Part shown: piece by piece, positions 11,101 through 20,898 of the stretch
Layout: each line of letters begins with the position of its first letter
How positions within the stretch are numbered: the first letter of the stretch is position 1
Assembly: GCF_020080835.1 (NCBI RefSeq)
Contig: NC_058165.1
Span: 10,857,813 to 10,921,812, forward strand
Source: Cotesia glomerata
Lineage: Eukaryota > Arthropoda > Insecta > Hymenoptera > Braconidae
Direction: 5' to 3'
DNA: 64,000 nucleotides
Translations under genes and position numbers: made by a program
The notes under the pieces: generated by a model
What the model was told of the DNA's origin: nothing
Database searches by the model: none
What the model saw: only the letters and a program-made list of their open reading frames with translations

Positions 11101-12495
11101 CTTTACAATTTTCTTATACTAAAGATAAACTAATAAACTAAGTATGCGGAAAGACAATATTATTCAGCTAATTTCAGCAGATTGTACCTTCATACCCAAG
11201 TCAAGTAGAGAATTACTTAATCAAGGCAAATTTTCTATTGAAAATTTATTGGAAAATCCAGGTAATCTAGGTGAAGTGATAGCCACTCGTTGGAATCAAA
11301 ATTATATCCTCCATCTAATCGTACAGAACACTAAAAACGAACGCCCTAAAATTGACACCGTTGAAAACTGTATATCGGCATTAAAAATCGTAATGGAACA
11401 ATTAGGTATAAAAACTGCAAGTCTCTCAAAGGGTAAGGACGAATACTCTCGCAACTTCTGGGCATTAATCGAAAATAACTTACGGGATAAATTCGCGAAT
11501 GAAAATTACGAATTTACGATCTGTTCAGGGGAAATACATTTACCCCCACCGAATGAACGGATGAATATTATTAGAGAATACCATAACTCTGTTGTGGGCG
11601 GTCACTTTGGTGTTAAAAAATTGTATAATCGTATTAGAGAAAATTTTTATTGGAAAAATATGACGGGTGATGTTGCAAAGTTTGTTAGGACCTGCGATAG
11701 TCGTCAAAAAAATAAATTAGTACGAGTAAAAACGAAACAACCCATGATAATAACCGATACCCCAGAGAAAGCCTTTGACAAAATACAAATGGATATTGTC
11801 GGCTCATTACCCCAAACAGTCAATGGACATCGTTATTTATTAACAATTCAAGATAATCTCACTAAGTACTCTGACGCTATTCCGATATCTAAAATAGATT
11901 CAGCCACTGTTACCCTTGCCTTTGCGAAACATTTTATTGCCAGATTTGGATGTCCAAAGGTCATCCACACTGATCAAGGTAGTAACTTCACAAGTCAAAT
12001 GATGAAAACATTTTGTCAAATCTTTAAAATCAAACAGATAAAATCAACTGCTTTCCATCCAGAATCTCTAGGCTCTCTAGAACGAGCACACCATGTGTTT
12101 ATAGAATACCTAAAACATTATTGTACAGAGGAAGATTGGGATCAATGGATTGTCTGTGGAATGTTCTCCTATAATACGGCAGTCCATGAATCAACCGGAT
12201 TCACCCCCCACGAACTTATTTTCGGGAGGAAAGCGCGAATACCTTCAGAATTTGCCCAAGAAGAGATCCCAAGAACTTATATACAGTATTTTGATGACCT
12301 ATTCAGTAAGATTACCACTACCCAAGCTACTGCTGGCGAAAATTTGCGTCGAGCCAAGGCTTGATCTAAAGCTTATTATGATAGAAAACAAAATCCTAAA
12401 GAATTCAGGGTAAACGACCTCGTATATTTATTAAAGGAACCCAGACAGTCGAAATTTGATCGTCAATGGGATGGCCCTTATAAAATAATAGTATA
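8077..12495 (+). pseudogene. pol: Pol of element 2: protease, RT, RNase H, integrase, decayed and 3'-truncated
   Basis: Reached by -1 shift from gag. Protease has LIDTGAQ (about 8242-8262). Breaks: TGA 8614-8616, TAA 8704-8706, a frame change at the A8 run 8928-8935, another near 9865-9885, TGA 10668-10670, a frame change near 11126-11143 and TGA 12362-12364. RT (about 8936-9895) keeps the YMDD box (VYMDDIVV) and RNase H (from about 9885) keeps TTDAS, TEKE, VTDHRP and ADALSR. A long, poorly conserved Ser/Lys/Asn linker (10260-11140) follows. Integrase (11144 on) has a zinc module in which the last Cys appears as Arg (CDSRQ), and the DDE residues in QMDIVG, HTDQGS and LERAHH. The frame ends in the GPY/F module (DGPYKII) where the element is cut by a junction with element 3. 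Enzymatically dead as it stands. Confidence 0.85.
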
Positions 12496-12510
12496 TGAAG
12501 TATATTAATG
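12490..12510. other. Tail-to-tail junction of elements 2 and 3
   Basis: Left of this point the plus strand reads integrase C-terminus of element 2; right of it the minus strand reads the segment just after protease of element 3. Neither element has its remaining pol or its 3' LTR. The base-exact breakpoint is not resolvable by eye because both sides are AT-rich here. Confidence 0.7.
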
Positions 12511-13064
12511 TATCCTTCTTCCAGATTATAGTTTTTGACAGGTATTTTAATTGATTTCCGAGTTCGCGGGGGTAGGTCAAAAGATGGATGTTTGCAAAAA
12601 GGAATTTCTTCGTTTCCCAATATGAGAGAGCTGGGTAATTTTTCTTTAAAAGATAACAGGGCTTGCTGCTTAGTAAGAAAAGACATGCCGATGATACCGT
12701 TTTGTTCTATAGGAAAATTATTGTCAACTATCTGGAAATTAATATCGATATTTCGGATATTTAAAGTTATTTCTCCGTAGGTTTTAAGGACTCCAGATCC
12801 GATGCCGGTCAATCGATAGGAAATTTTTGTGTCAACGAAGGTATCAGGTGTAATTGAGTTTTCTTTGATGAGATTTAATTGGGAGCCAGTTTCGATTAAG
12901 AAATGGCCTTGGCCAGTGTCGAAAGAGAGGTGGTCTAAGATGATGACTGGGAGTTGGGTTGTTTGTTCTGTGTTGAAAATGTAATTAATTCGGTGGTGTG
13001 TGGTAGTGCTTTTACTGCTATGCCCCTCAACGCACTCGTTTGAGGAGCATTTCTGGAGTTTAAA
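12500..13064 (-). pseudogene. pol: Protease-containing start of Pol, element 3 (truncated)
   Basis: On the minus strand the -1 frame from the slippery site (13064) is open through a protease domain closely related to that of element 2, sharing TGIGSG, GEITLN, FQIVDN and LILGNE-type motifs, and ends at the junction near 12500. The position aligned with the catalytic Asp of element 2 (LIDTGAQ) reads LIETGSQ (Glu codon 12891-12893), a change expected to impair an aspartic protease. RT, RNase H and integrase are missing. Past the junction the frame runs into antisense of element 2 and means nothing. Confidence 0.75.
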
Positions 13065-14083
13065 TTATCGGGGTTGTTTTGAGGCTGCGCTTGATAATTG
13101 TAACGATCATCTCGACGGCGTTTATTTGAATAGTTTTGATCGTAGTAACCTTGACGTTTTTTAAATGGATGGGAAGATTCCTGACGCCCATTGTATCGAC
13201 AATCCCTTGTTTTATGACCGGTCCGGCGGCAGTTATGACAGTAAAGAGAAGATTTATCGTCATCAGCCGTTCTAGTGGCTTCAACTTTATTTACTCGAAC
13301 CGTTTCAGGTGCATCGCGGGTTCGTCGTACGTCTAACCGGCGGTCTCGACCTCGTTCTCGTCGGTCGCGTCGTATGTCATCGCGGTATACTCGGGATCGA
13401 TTTTTGTAATACTCTACTTCATCTATGGCTAGATCGATCGCAGCTTGAAGCATCGCGGGATTCTTCTGGCACACTTGTAATTCTATTTTACTACTTAATC
13501 CGGTAATGTAACAATTGCATGCATTTTCAAGAGCGCGGCGTTTAATTCCATAGATAATGTCTGCCCCACATTCTCTACCTATAGCGTCTAAAATATCATC
13601 TAAAAGTTCATTTACACGGTTTCCGTATTGAAGAGCGCTCTCTCCAGTTCTTTGATAAATGTTAGACATACGCGTTTGCAATGCATCGAGAGTATCTCGA
13701 GGGGTAAAAGCTTTTTCTAAAGATTCTAACAGCTCGTTTATATCATATGTATTTCGGCGGCGACGGGCATAACTTTTTGCTTCTTTTACAATTTTTTGCT
13801 CGATAATTCGAATGAGAAATTGGCGTTCATTAGACTTTACGGCCTTCCAAACATCGCGACAAATTTTTGTAAATTCCCAGACCGGTATCGATTTACCATC
13901 GAATTGAGGAATAATATCTGAGGCTAACTTTAATGAAATTTGACATGCATCATTATCGGATTCATCCGGGGTTTCTTTTATTTTTGAAGCAGTTTGATCA
14001 ACGGTAGCGACGGACCAATGGTTCAAAGGGCGAACATATGGACGATCCACAACGTAGGAAACTAATTCTTGGTTTTCAGCCAT
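12935..14083 (-). CDS. gag: Gag of element 3, one CCHC zinc knuckle, intact
   Basis: An uninterrupted 382-aa minus-strand frame. Residues about 45-225 form the helical capsid-like region (IIPQFDGKSIPVWEF corresponds to VPRFDGKS in element 2). A very Arg-rich stretch (residues 227-256) precedes a single CX2CX4HX4C knuckle, Cys282-Cys295 (CHNCRRTGHKTRDC). The C-terminal tail is Asn/Gln-rich; Asn340-Leu-Asn342 are encoded by the slippery heptamer, as in element 2. This Gag is related to, but clearly diverged from, the Gag of element 2, so the two are separate families of one lineage. The frame could still be translated if the adjoining LTR is transcribed toward lower coordinates. Confidence 0.85.
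   Translation of the reverse strand: MAENQELVSYVVDRPYVRPLNHWSVATVDQTASKIKETPDESDNDACQISLKLASDIIPQFDGKSIPVWEFTKICRDVWKAVKSNERQFLIRIIEQKIVKEAKSYARRRRNTYDINELLESLEKAFTPRDTLDALQTRMSNIYQRTGESALQYGNRVNELLDDILDAIGRECGADIIYGIKRRALENACNCYITGLSSKIELQVCQKNPAMLQAAIDLAIDEVEYYKNRSRVYRDDIRRDRRERGRDRRLDVRRTRDAPETVRVNKVEATRTADDDKSSLYCHNCRRTGHKTRDCRYNGRQESSHPFKKRQGYYDQNYSNKRRRDDRYNYQAQPQNNPDNLNSRNAPQTSALRGIAVKALPHTTELITFSTQNKQPNSQSSS
13005..13064 (-). promoter_or_regulatory. -1 ribosomal frameshift signal of element 3
   Basis: Minus-strand TTTAAAC at 13064-13058, read T TTA AAC in the gag frame and again directly preceded by a -1-frame TAA. After a 7-nt spacer an 11-bp stem with one G-U pair forms between ATGCTCCTCAA (13050-13040) and TTGAGGGGCAT (13030-13020), with a 9-nt loop. 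Loop bases AGTGC (13036-13032) can pair with GCACT (13009-13005), giving a pseudoknot. Only the heptamer and its immediate 5' context are shared with element 2; the downstream fold is different. Confidence 0.72.
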
Positions 14084-14874
14084 TTATATGAGTTATTTTA
14101 TTGAATATCAGATTAAGTTCAAATAGGACGAGTGAAAGAAAATATAAAAATAAATATATATGTATTTGAAGCCCTACTTGGTCACTCTACTATTGAGGAA
14201 AATAAAATACAGTTGTTAACGACTTACTCTTTGATGTGAGGTGGAAGGTTGGCTCTTTCACAAATCTAGTTTTACTTTGTATTGTTTTCACACTTGCACT
14301 TTACAATTGTCTGATTTACTTAACATTAATGCACACCCACAACTTCTTAAAAAGATCACTGAGCCAACCCGGGATGCTGTTTCGCTGCTGTTGAATCTCG
14401 TCTGTCGCTGTTGAATGCTGTTGATTGTAGTCCACTCCTCGTTGTTGGTCCTTCACTGATTAATGTTTCGTTGTTGAATGTTGTTCACTCCCGTTGATTG
14501 AAGTCCTCCACTGGTTGTTGATTCTTTGCTGATTACTGTTCTCCGTCGGCAGATGTTATTTATGGTGTTCCGCTCCAGATTCGTTGATATAAGATTTGTA
14601 ATTATGACAAGATGGATCAATTATTACCTGTGATAGCAACAGAGTATTGTCAGTCGTGAAAATACTGTGTGGCTACTGTATCACCTCTTTCGGCATTCGC
14701 CCTACGTCCACAGGAATAAACCACACGAAAAACCTGGGTGGAAGAGTGGTATTGATGGTTATTATACTAACGATTGAACTGTCTATGTCACTCGATTGAT
14801 CACTTGCCCTTGATTTTTTGAACAAAGATATTACACAGTTTGAATTGTTTTTTTTTTTCGCGCCCGTAAATTTG
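14084..14874 (-). other. Untranslated leader of element 3
   Basis: About 790 nt between primer site and gag on the minus strand, the same size as in element 2. Contains several loose repeats of a GTTGAATGCTGTTGATT-like motif around 14380-14540. No gene seen. Confidence 0.5.
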
Positions 14875-14895
14875 CGAATCCCACCGCTGTCACCA
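14875..14895 (-). promoter_or_regulatory. Primer binding site, second tRNA-Leu type
   Basis: The minus strand reads TGGTGACAGCGGTGGGATT then CG, complementary over 21 nt to the 3' end of leucine tRNAs of the CGAATCCCACCGCTGxCA-CCA type (AAG/UAG isoacceptors in animals; one position may differ by species). It sits 1 nt inside the LTR end ...CATAACA. Confidence 0.75.
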
Positions 14896-14896
14896 C

Positions 14897-15640
14897 TGTT
14901 ATGATCTGATCCGATGTTTAGTAAGTTTTTACTGCTGTAGATGTCTCAATATTATAGTTAGATTCGGCTCAGATCGGCGGGCTCTTTAAAATTCGCTAAA
15001 GAATACGAAAGTATTCCTGTTACGGACTTTCGTGAATAATAATTAATATTATTATTAGTTTATACTAGTTAGGATGAGGATTTGGCATTCGGTATTATGA
15101 ATGATGAGATTTTATATGCAAGTTATATGGGATATATTGTAAGATGTTTCATATACAGGAGTTACTTGCTTACTGCTATATCTTAATTTTCCTAAGTTTT
15201 ACATCGAGTTAAACTTATTTTAGAGGGGAGATTTTAGCTTTAGGGTTGAATTTATTATAAGAATGATTTCTAATTGGTCGATTTCTTCAAGAGTGGGACT
15301 CAAAAGTAAAAGTGACGCCTTCGCTTAATTTTCTCTCGGAAAAGTGAAACTAACCATGTGTTTAACACATGGCATCGTAGTCGTTGCCTGGTTAGAAGAA
15401 AAGCGATAAAAAAGGGAATATTTAGTTTAGCCTAGGATAATAAAGTCCTTTATTCAAAGTCGTAAATTGTAGTATTTTGCTAGAGTCTCTAAGAAACAAA
15501 GATGTATTTGTTATTTAAGATTTTAGTTTCTCTTTTTTATAGCTTTTCTCGAGATATTATATTTTATTTTCCTCTCGAGTGACCATTCTATATTTAAGTA
15601 TTCCATATGTTTTATTTTCTTTGTTACGATGTTCTTAAGA
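14897..15640 (-). repeat. 5' LTR of element 3 and flank (outer border unknown)
   Basis: The inner LTR end is set by the primer site (minus-strand ...ATAACA ends at 14897). The outer border lies somewhere before 15651; no second LTR exists in the window to define it. A short palindrome (CATGTGTTTAACACATG) lies near 15354-15371. Confidence 0.4.
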
Positions 15641-15650
15641 ACATTATCAC

Positions 15651-16588
15651 GTGATAATTAAAATTAATTGTTGTGACACAAGGTTCACAAAGCACGAGAA
15701 TTATAGAAGACCACTTAGAGGACTAAAAAGAGACGAAATGAAGAAAGAAGTGAAAGAAAAAGGTGTTAAAGGAACTGTACACGATGCTGCTCAAAAACTT
15801 CTTAAACCAGGTGATACTCATTGTCCGGTTATGAGTAAACCCAACGTTTTATATCAACTAAAAAAGGAGACTATTGAAGATAATTTTGGTGTAGATTCAA
15901 AAGATCGACAAGATCTGATAAAGACACTACTGTCTATTGATCAAAGTCCTATATACCTTCATTCTATGAGGGTCGTAAGTACTAAACCGTTTTATGTAGT
16001 TTATGCTACTCCGTCTCAAATACATTGCTACCGAGAATATCGTCGATTGCATCGAAACTGGTCATCAGTTTGTATCGATGCAACTGGAGAAGCAGCAAAA
16101 AAGTTTGATTACAATAACAATCGTACAAGTGCGATATTTTTGTAAAATGCTTTAATTTTTCGCGGTACTTTTAAAAGGTTTTGTCCAGTTTGTAGTAACG
16201 AACAAACTTGTGAACAAAAACCTAACGTGTATATTTATATTGAATTAGATGTCAGAATGCGTAACGAAGTTCAAGTTTTATCATGCAAATTAAGAGATAT
16301 TCCAATAATTTTAAATATTCAAGAAAATTCAATAAAAACCTTACGCTATCGGTTTGTATAATTTTAATACTTTATTTTTAATATTGAAAAATATTCATGC
16401 TGATAACAATTTTAATTTCTAGTTTATGTGGAGCTATTGGATATAATGCACGTCATTATATCGCTTATTGTCGAAGATTGTCTGGAAGATGGCGGTTCTA
16501 CAACGACTTATTATCAGCATCAGAAGCAATTGGCAATCATACTTCAATCGTGCCTCATAGAGTACTTTATTTATTAGATAAGTCATAA
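15651..16588 (+). pseudogene. Transposase-like N part fused in frame to a USP-like C part, one stop and one intron
   Basis: The first part (about 15651-16142) reads RRPLRGLKRDE, a Lys-rich helix region, PFYVVYA and CIDATGEAAKKF. It resembles a family of repetitive transposase-like proteins of arthropods marked by an ISIDATG-type motif; I cannot name the superfamily. After TAA 16143-16145 the same frame continues with CPVCSNEQTC, reaches a 71-bp intron (16352-16422, gtttgt...ttctag, Arg codon split) and ends with ARHYIAYCRR, GRWRFYNDL and VLYLLD to TAA 16588. That last block looks like the catalytic-His box of ubiquitin-specific proteases (HYxAYxR...W..F/YDD). The middle of a full-length protein seems deleted. 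Either an internally deleted element carrying a protease domain, or two fragments joined by chance. Confidence 0.5.
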
Positions 16589-16620
16589 AATGACTAGGTA
16601 ATTTTATTAGAAGTGTCTAT

Positions 16621-16748
16621 TTACACACAAAAAAAGTCCTGATGAATCCATGCCGCGTGTATGTAGGGGTCTTGACATTCACACAGCGTGTATTTAAGGC
16701 CCATATATTCATATGGCGTGGATTTATCAGGGCTTTTTTGAGTGTGAA
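16621..16748. repeat. 128-bp inverted repeat (hairpin/mini-MITE)
   Basis: Ends TTACACACAAAAAAAGTCCT and, reversed, TTCACACTCAAAAAAGCCCT match over about 36 bp including the following GATxAATCCAxGCC. Two direct GCGTGTAT motifs lie inside. No clear target duplication. Confidence 0.6.
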
Positions 16749-17079
16749 TAGACATGTAAAATTTTATAACTTTATATTTTATTATTATAAAGACACAAAT
16801 ATTTTCATTTTGCCTATTGTCGTCGAATGCTGTAACATTTTCCGATTTTATTTACTTTTTTAAATTTTATTATGTTTTAATTTTGGTTCTGTGGCATATG
16901 TATTTGTTTGTGTTGAGTTTATAACTTCATTATACGTTGCAATATTTAATTGGACTTGTGAGAATAAATAATTATTTTACTTGAATCAACTATTGGTTAC
17001 CCTTATTTATTAGTTTTAATTAAATTAAGGGCAGATAGATCCGTACATGAGACTCCTCTTCACTCTACGGTACTACGAA

Positions 17080-17380
17080 TTCTACAAGAAGAAAATAACT
17101 CTGCCCTGAAGATTTAGGTTGAGTCGCTGATCAACAAAGCCACTGTGCAGGAGAGAGCTGGATGAGTTGGTCGGACTAGATCTAGTGCTCCATGCTCTAC
17201 ACTAAAAGTACGCATTATTTGGCTGCGATGGATGATGTTGAGAACTTGGCGAATTTAAGAGCGATCATGGCTGAGTTTTCGCTGGATCCTCATCTTGCTA
17301 AGATGCTGATCGCGTCGTGTAATCACAACTACAGCAATGAAATTCTTACCATTATTATTATGTTAATTACTGATCGCTAA
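17080..17380 (+). pseudogene. DHX15/Prp43-like DEAH-box helicase fragment, broken
   Basis: Conceptual pieces read VESL..INKATVQERAG, then VGRTRS, then LYTKS, then HYLAAMDD and MAEFSLDPHLAKMLIASCNH followed by SNEILTI. These line up with the helicase motif VI region (QRAGRAGRTRP) and winged-helix/ratchet region (NYLAALND..MAEFPLDPQLAK) of DHX15/Prp43, the splicing and ribosome-biogenesis helicase. Stops interrupt it at about 17114 and 17163, a frame change lies near 17190, and tens of residues are missing between LYT and the YLAA block. No intron is visible inside, so a processed or captured partial copy is likely. Not functional. Confidence 0.6.
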
Positions 17381-17964
17381 AAAGTGGAGACAACGTACAA
17401 CAGCGGTTAAGTCGGATTATGGACAGATTTTCACTGAAAAAAACATCCACTAATTTTACGTCTGAGGATTATTATATAAATATAAGAAAAGGTTTGTTCA
17501 TACAGGTAGCATATTTTGAATGAACAGGATACTATTTAACAATTAAAAACAATTAGATGGTAATTACACCCCAGTGTAATCGCACCGCAATACTACAACC
17601 TTCAAAACTTCCCTCAATGCGAAAACTTGCAATCAAAACTAAACTTTAAACAGTTCCAAGGTTTCTAAAATACCATTTTCCACAAATTAGTTGATTTGTA
17701 TATTTTTAATTAATATTCAGTTGAATAAATATTTATAAAACTTAAGACAACACCGATCCCAATAAGGATCCATTATATACTATTGTACATTGATACAAAT
17801 ATATTAGAATAATTATTAAACGTAAATAATTTTTAAAGTATAATTGTTGAAGGTTAACAATAGCGAACTTTTGTAAATGTACTGAAACTCATGTAAAAAA
17901 AAATAAAACCATTGCAAAAATAAAATTTTCATTTTACCAACAATTGTATTCATTCTCGTCTGTA

Positions 17965-18188
17965 AGGTAAAAGATCCAGTCATTGACACTGGCCTAGTTA
18001 TTGACACTTGCAATTTTACTTTAATTAAAAAAAATATATATATTAACTCTAATAAATTAATAAATATAATCTTTGAATTGTAAATTTTAAAAAAAATTGG
18101 TTTTTTGAGAACATTCAATTTTTTTAATTAGAACAAAATTGCAAATGTCAAGCAACTAGGCCAGTGTCAACTACTGGGTCTTTTACCT
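17965..18188. mobile_element. MITE, TIR AGGTAAAAG..., TA target duplication
   Basis: 224 bp. About 54-bp imperfect terminal inverted repeats start AGGTAAAAGATCCAGT / AGGTAAAAGACCCAGT and the element is flanked by TA on both sides (17963-17964, 18189-18190). TA duplication suggests a Tc1/mariner-type source. A second element with the same ends is at 21720. Confidence 0.75.
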
Positions 18189-18623
18189 TATGTGGACATG
18201 TGAATAAACGAAAAAGTTAGTTCATAGAAAACATTTTATTTTTAAGTTAAAATAGCTATTTTTTTTAGAACTCGGGAAAGATTAACTATTACAAACACTG
18301 ACCCAAACTTTGCTGAATTTCAACTTTATTTATTATTTAATTTTTTCATTCTCAAATTATTTAGTCAGATAACTCATTTAATAACGATATGTACATATAT
18401 ACACTAAAAATTATATCAAGATCATAAACAAAAGATTTGTTTTCAAAAGGAGTTAATCTTAATTCACCCTTACACAACTACTTTCCTTTTGTCCCTTTAC
18501 AAATCTAAGCAAAATAATTAGATAATGAAATAATTGAAAATTGCTTTATCCTTGCAAGTTACTTTAAATTTTTGTAAATGAAGGTTTAAAAATAAAAACT
18601 TAAATATTAATGAAATTTTCAAT

Positions 18624-18625
<2 letters not shown>

Positions 18626-18704
<79 letters not shown>
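18626..18704. repeat. (CA)n microsatellite
   Basis: About 39 uninterrupted CA units just outside the left end of the large TIR element that starts at 18727. Confidence 0.95.
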
Positions 18705-18706
<2 letters not shown>

Positions 18707-19608
18707 GAGAAACGTGTATATTTCCGTAATTAATTATGACCCTGAAGTTAGCGGACAGCAGACAAAATAAAATTTCAGATAGGGATATCTACAAGCGAAA
18801 TTAAGTTTTTCAAGTTCACCAAATTATAAATTGTTTGTCGTTGACTTACCTACAGGTGACAATAAACGAAATTTTTTTTTTTACTAATAAAAAATTTTTT
18901 TAATTAAAAATTAAATTTTGGAAAACTCTCACCGTGTTTCCTATCGGTTTATGAATATGAAATTTTCAAATTTAGTTTATTTTTGGATTCCAAAAAGATG
19001 ATTTCAGTTAGTTTTTTAAATTTTGGCTTAGGGCATTCTGGGACGTATATCTGCGAGTAAAATGATTATTATTAAAAAAAAAAAAAAAAAAGTCACCTTT
19101 TTGTCTTTGAAAAATCTAAAGATGATATTTTTTTTATTTTAAATTTGATAGTCGGATCGTTAGATATCCTTCATTTTTGATTTTTTTGAAAATTTTGGAG
19201 CCGGATATCAAAGTGAAAAATAATCAAAATCGAAATAAAAAAAATGTCATGTTTTAATTTTTTCAAGAATCTAAAGATGATTTATCTCGGATTTTTTATT
19301 TTCTTATTTATTTATTGAATATCCTTATTTTTTTGTTTTTTTGAAAATTTTGGTCCGGAATATTAAAATCAAAAATAATGAGAAACACAAAAAAAGAAGT
19401 TGTTTGTTTTCATTTCTCAAAAATCTAAAGATGATTTTTTTCAGATCTTTATTTTTAATTTCCCGCTAAGAAAATCGAAGATTTTCAAAAATCGGGAAGT
19501 TATTCTTTTCATCCCGTTTTTCAAAAATTAAGTTCTCATCAGATCTCAACGTTTTAAGGTCATAGGAAGCTTCCCTGACTACCCCTGCGTTGTTGTCACC
19601 ATGCCTGA

Positions 19609-19669
19609 ATGTATGTATGTATGTATGTATGTATGTATGTATGTATGTATGTATGTATGTATGTATGTA

Positions 19670-19684
<15 letters not shown>
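19609..19684. repeat. (ATGT)n/(GT)n microsatellite
   Basis: About 15 ATGT units grading into GT; on the minus strand this is ACAY, directly at the 3' (poly-A) end of the minus-strand Waldo-like copy. Confidence 0.95.
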
Positions 19685-19700
<16 letters not shown>

Positions 19701-20845
19701 TAGGGGGGGGAATCCTTTTTACGGATTCTAGGCATAGCTGTTTGGCCTGGATATGTGGCGACTCGACGCAGCGTCATACTAATACTCGACACTAACGCCC
19801 CTACCCACTAAACCCTAAACCCCTTTTCCTTCTTTCCTCTAATCCCTCATGGAAACCGCCGTCAGGCATTACTTCGTGAAGGGAGGATCTAGCTACTGCT
19901 CTTCCTTCTGGTGGCTAAGGTGTTAACTACCTTCCTTCTATCTTCTGCTATTTGCTCTTTTTCTTTCGGTGGAACGCAAGTCTTTAAGGACTTCTGTTGC
20001 AAACGTGTTGGTAGCGTTCCAGGCAGCTTCTGATGACAACATTGCTTCTACTAGTGAATCTGGTTGCATTCTCTGGTTCAGGATCCTCTCCAGTTCTTCA
20101 CGCTGTGGATCGAAATGAGGACATACAAAGAAGACGTGCTCCGCGGCTTCAGCAGCTCCTGGGCAGGACGGGCACTCCGAAGAGTCATCGTGCTTAAAGC
20201 GGTGTAGATACTCTCGAAAACACCCATGTCCCGACAACATCTGCGTAAGATAGTAATTGACCTCACCGTGATTCCGGTTAAGCCAAATGTCGATCCGAGG
20301 TATGAGACGGTGCGTCCACCTACCCTTCTCTGCAGCATCCCATTGTAGTTGCCATCGGCCTATGCTCTTCTGCCGTTCTTCAATTCTAAGTTCTTCAGGG
20401 CTCAGTGCAGTTGACCTTTTTCGTTGGTAAAGGGCCCGTCTTTCCTCTGCTAGAACTCTAAGAGGTAGGGTTCCAGCAATGACGCACACTGCTTCTTCTG
20501 ATATAGTGCGGAAGGCACTAGCTACTCGTAGGGCACTTAGTCGATATACTGGTCCAGCCTTTCTCCATGATTCTTGCGTCTTTAATGAGTCGGCCCAAAT
20601 GGATATTCCGTGAGTGAGCACCGATATGACTACTGATGACAATAATAGCCTCCTGCTCTGTTTTGGGCCTCCGACGTTCGGCATCAGTCGTGCGAGACTA
20701 GCCCTCACTACTGACGCTTTGGCACTGACATGTTCCACTTGCTGCTTGAAGTTGAGTCGGGCATCAAGCATCACTCCCAAATATCGGATATAAAGTTGTG
20801 ATGTGATTTCTTGTTCGCCGACTTTCAGCTTAATGGTCTCTACCA

Positions 20846-20847
<2 letters not shown>
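19685..20847 (-). mobile_element. R1-clade (Waldo-like) non-LTR retrotransposon, 5'-truncated copy 1
   Basis: On the minus strand: (CA)n, the C-terminal part of an RT ORF, a roughly 230-nt 3' UTR and a poly(A) tail (T-run 19685-19701), then (ACAY)n. The 3' UTR is almost identical to that of copy 2 (50776-51012). Insertion into ACAY microsatellite is the known habit of the Waldo group of the R1 clade; the assignment rests on that and on the RT C-terminus. Confidence 0.75.
19938..20846 (-). pseudogene. C-terminal part of non-LTR reverse transcriptase, copy 1
   Basis: 302 codons open, beginning inside the protein. Residues about 20-45 (YLGVMLDARLNF) are the conserved post-thumb block of jockey/R1-type RTs, followed by LTHGISIWADSL. 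Near the C-terminus sits a CX2CX8HX4C zinc motif (CPSC...HVFFVC) typical of the R1/jockey C-terminal domain, then the basic end RKRANSRR. Endonuclease, RT palm and fingers are missing through 5' truncation. No internal stops, so the copy is fairly recent. Confidence 0.8.

Positions 20848-20848
<1 letters not shown>

Positions 20849-20896
<48 letters not shown>
20849..20896. repeat. (GT)n microsatellite
   Basis: 24 GT units flanking the 5' side of Waldo-like copy 1. Confidence 0.95.

Positions 20897-20898
<2 letters not shown>

Noticed and set aside
18518..18700. Cys/Val repeat protein on the minus strand
   Set aside because: It is the translation of the (CA)n microsatellite.
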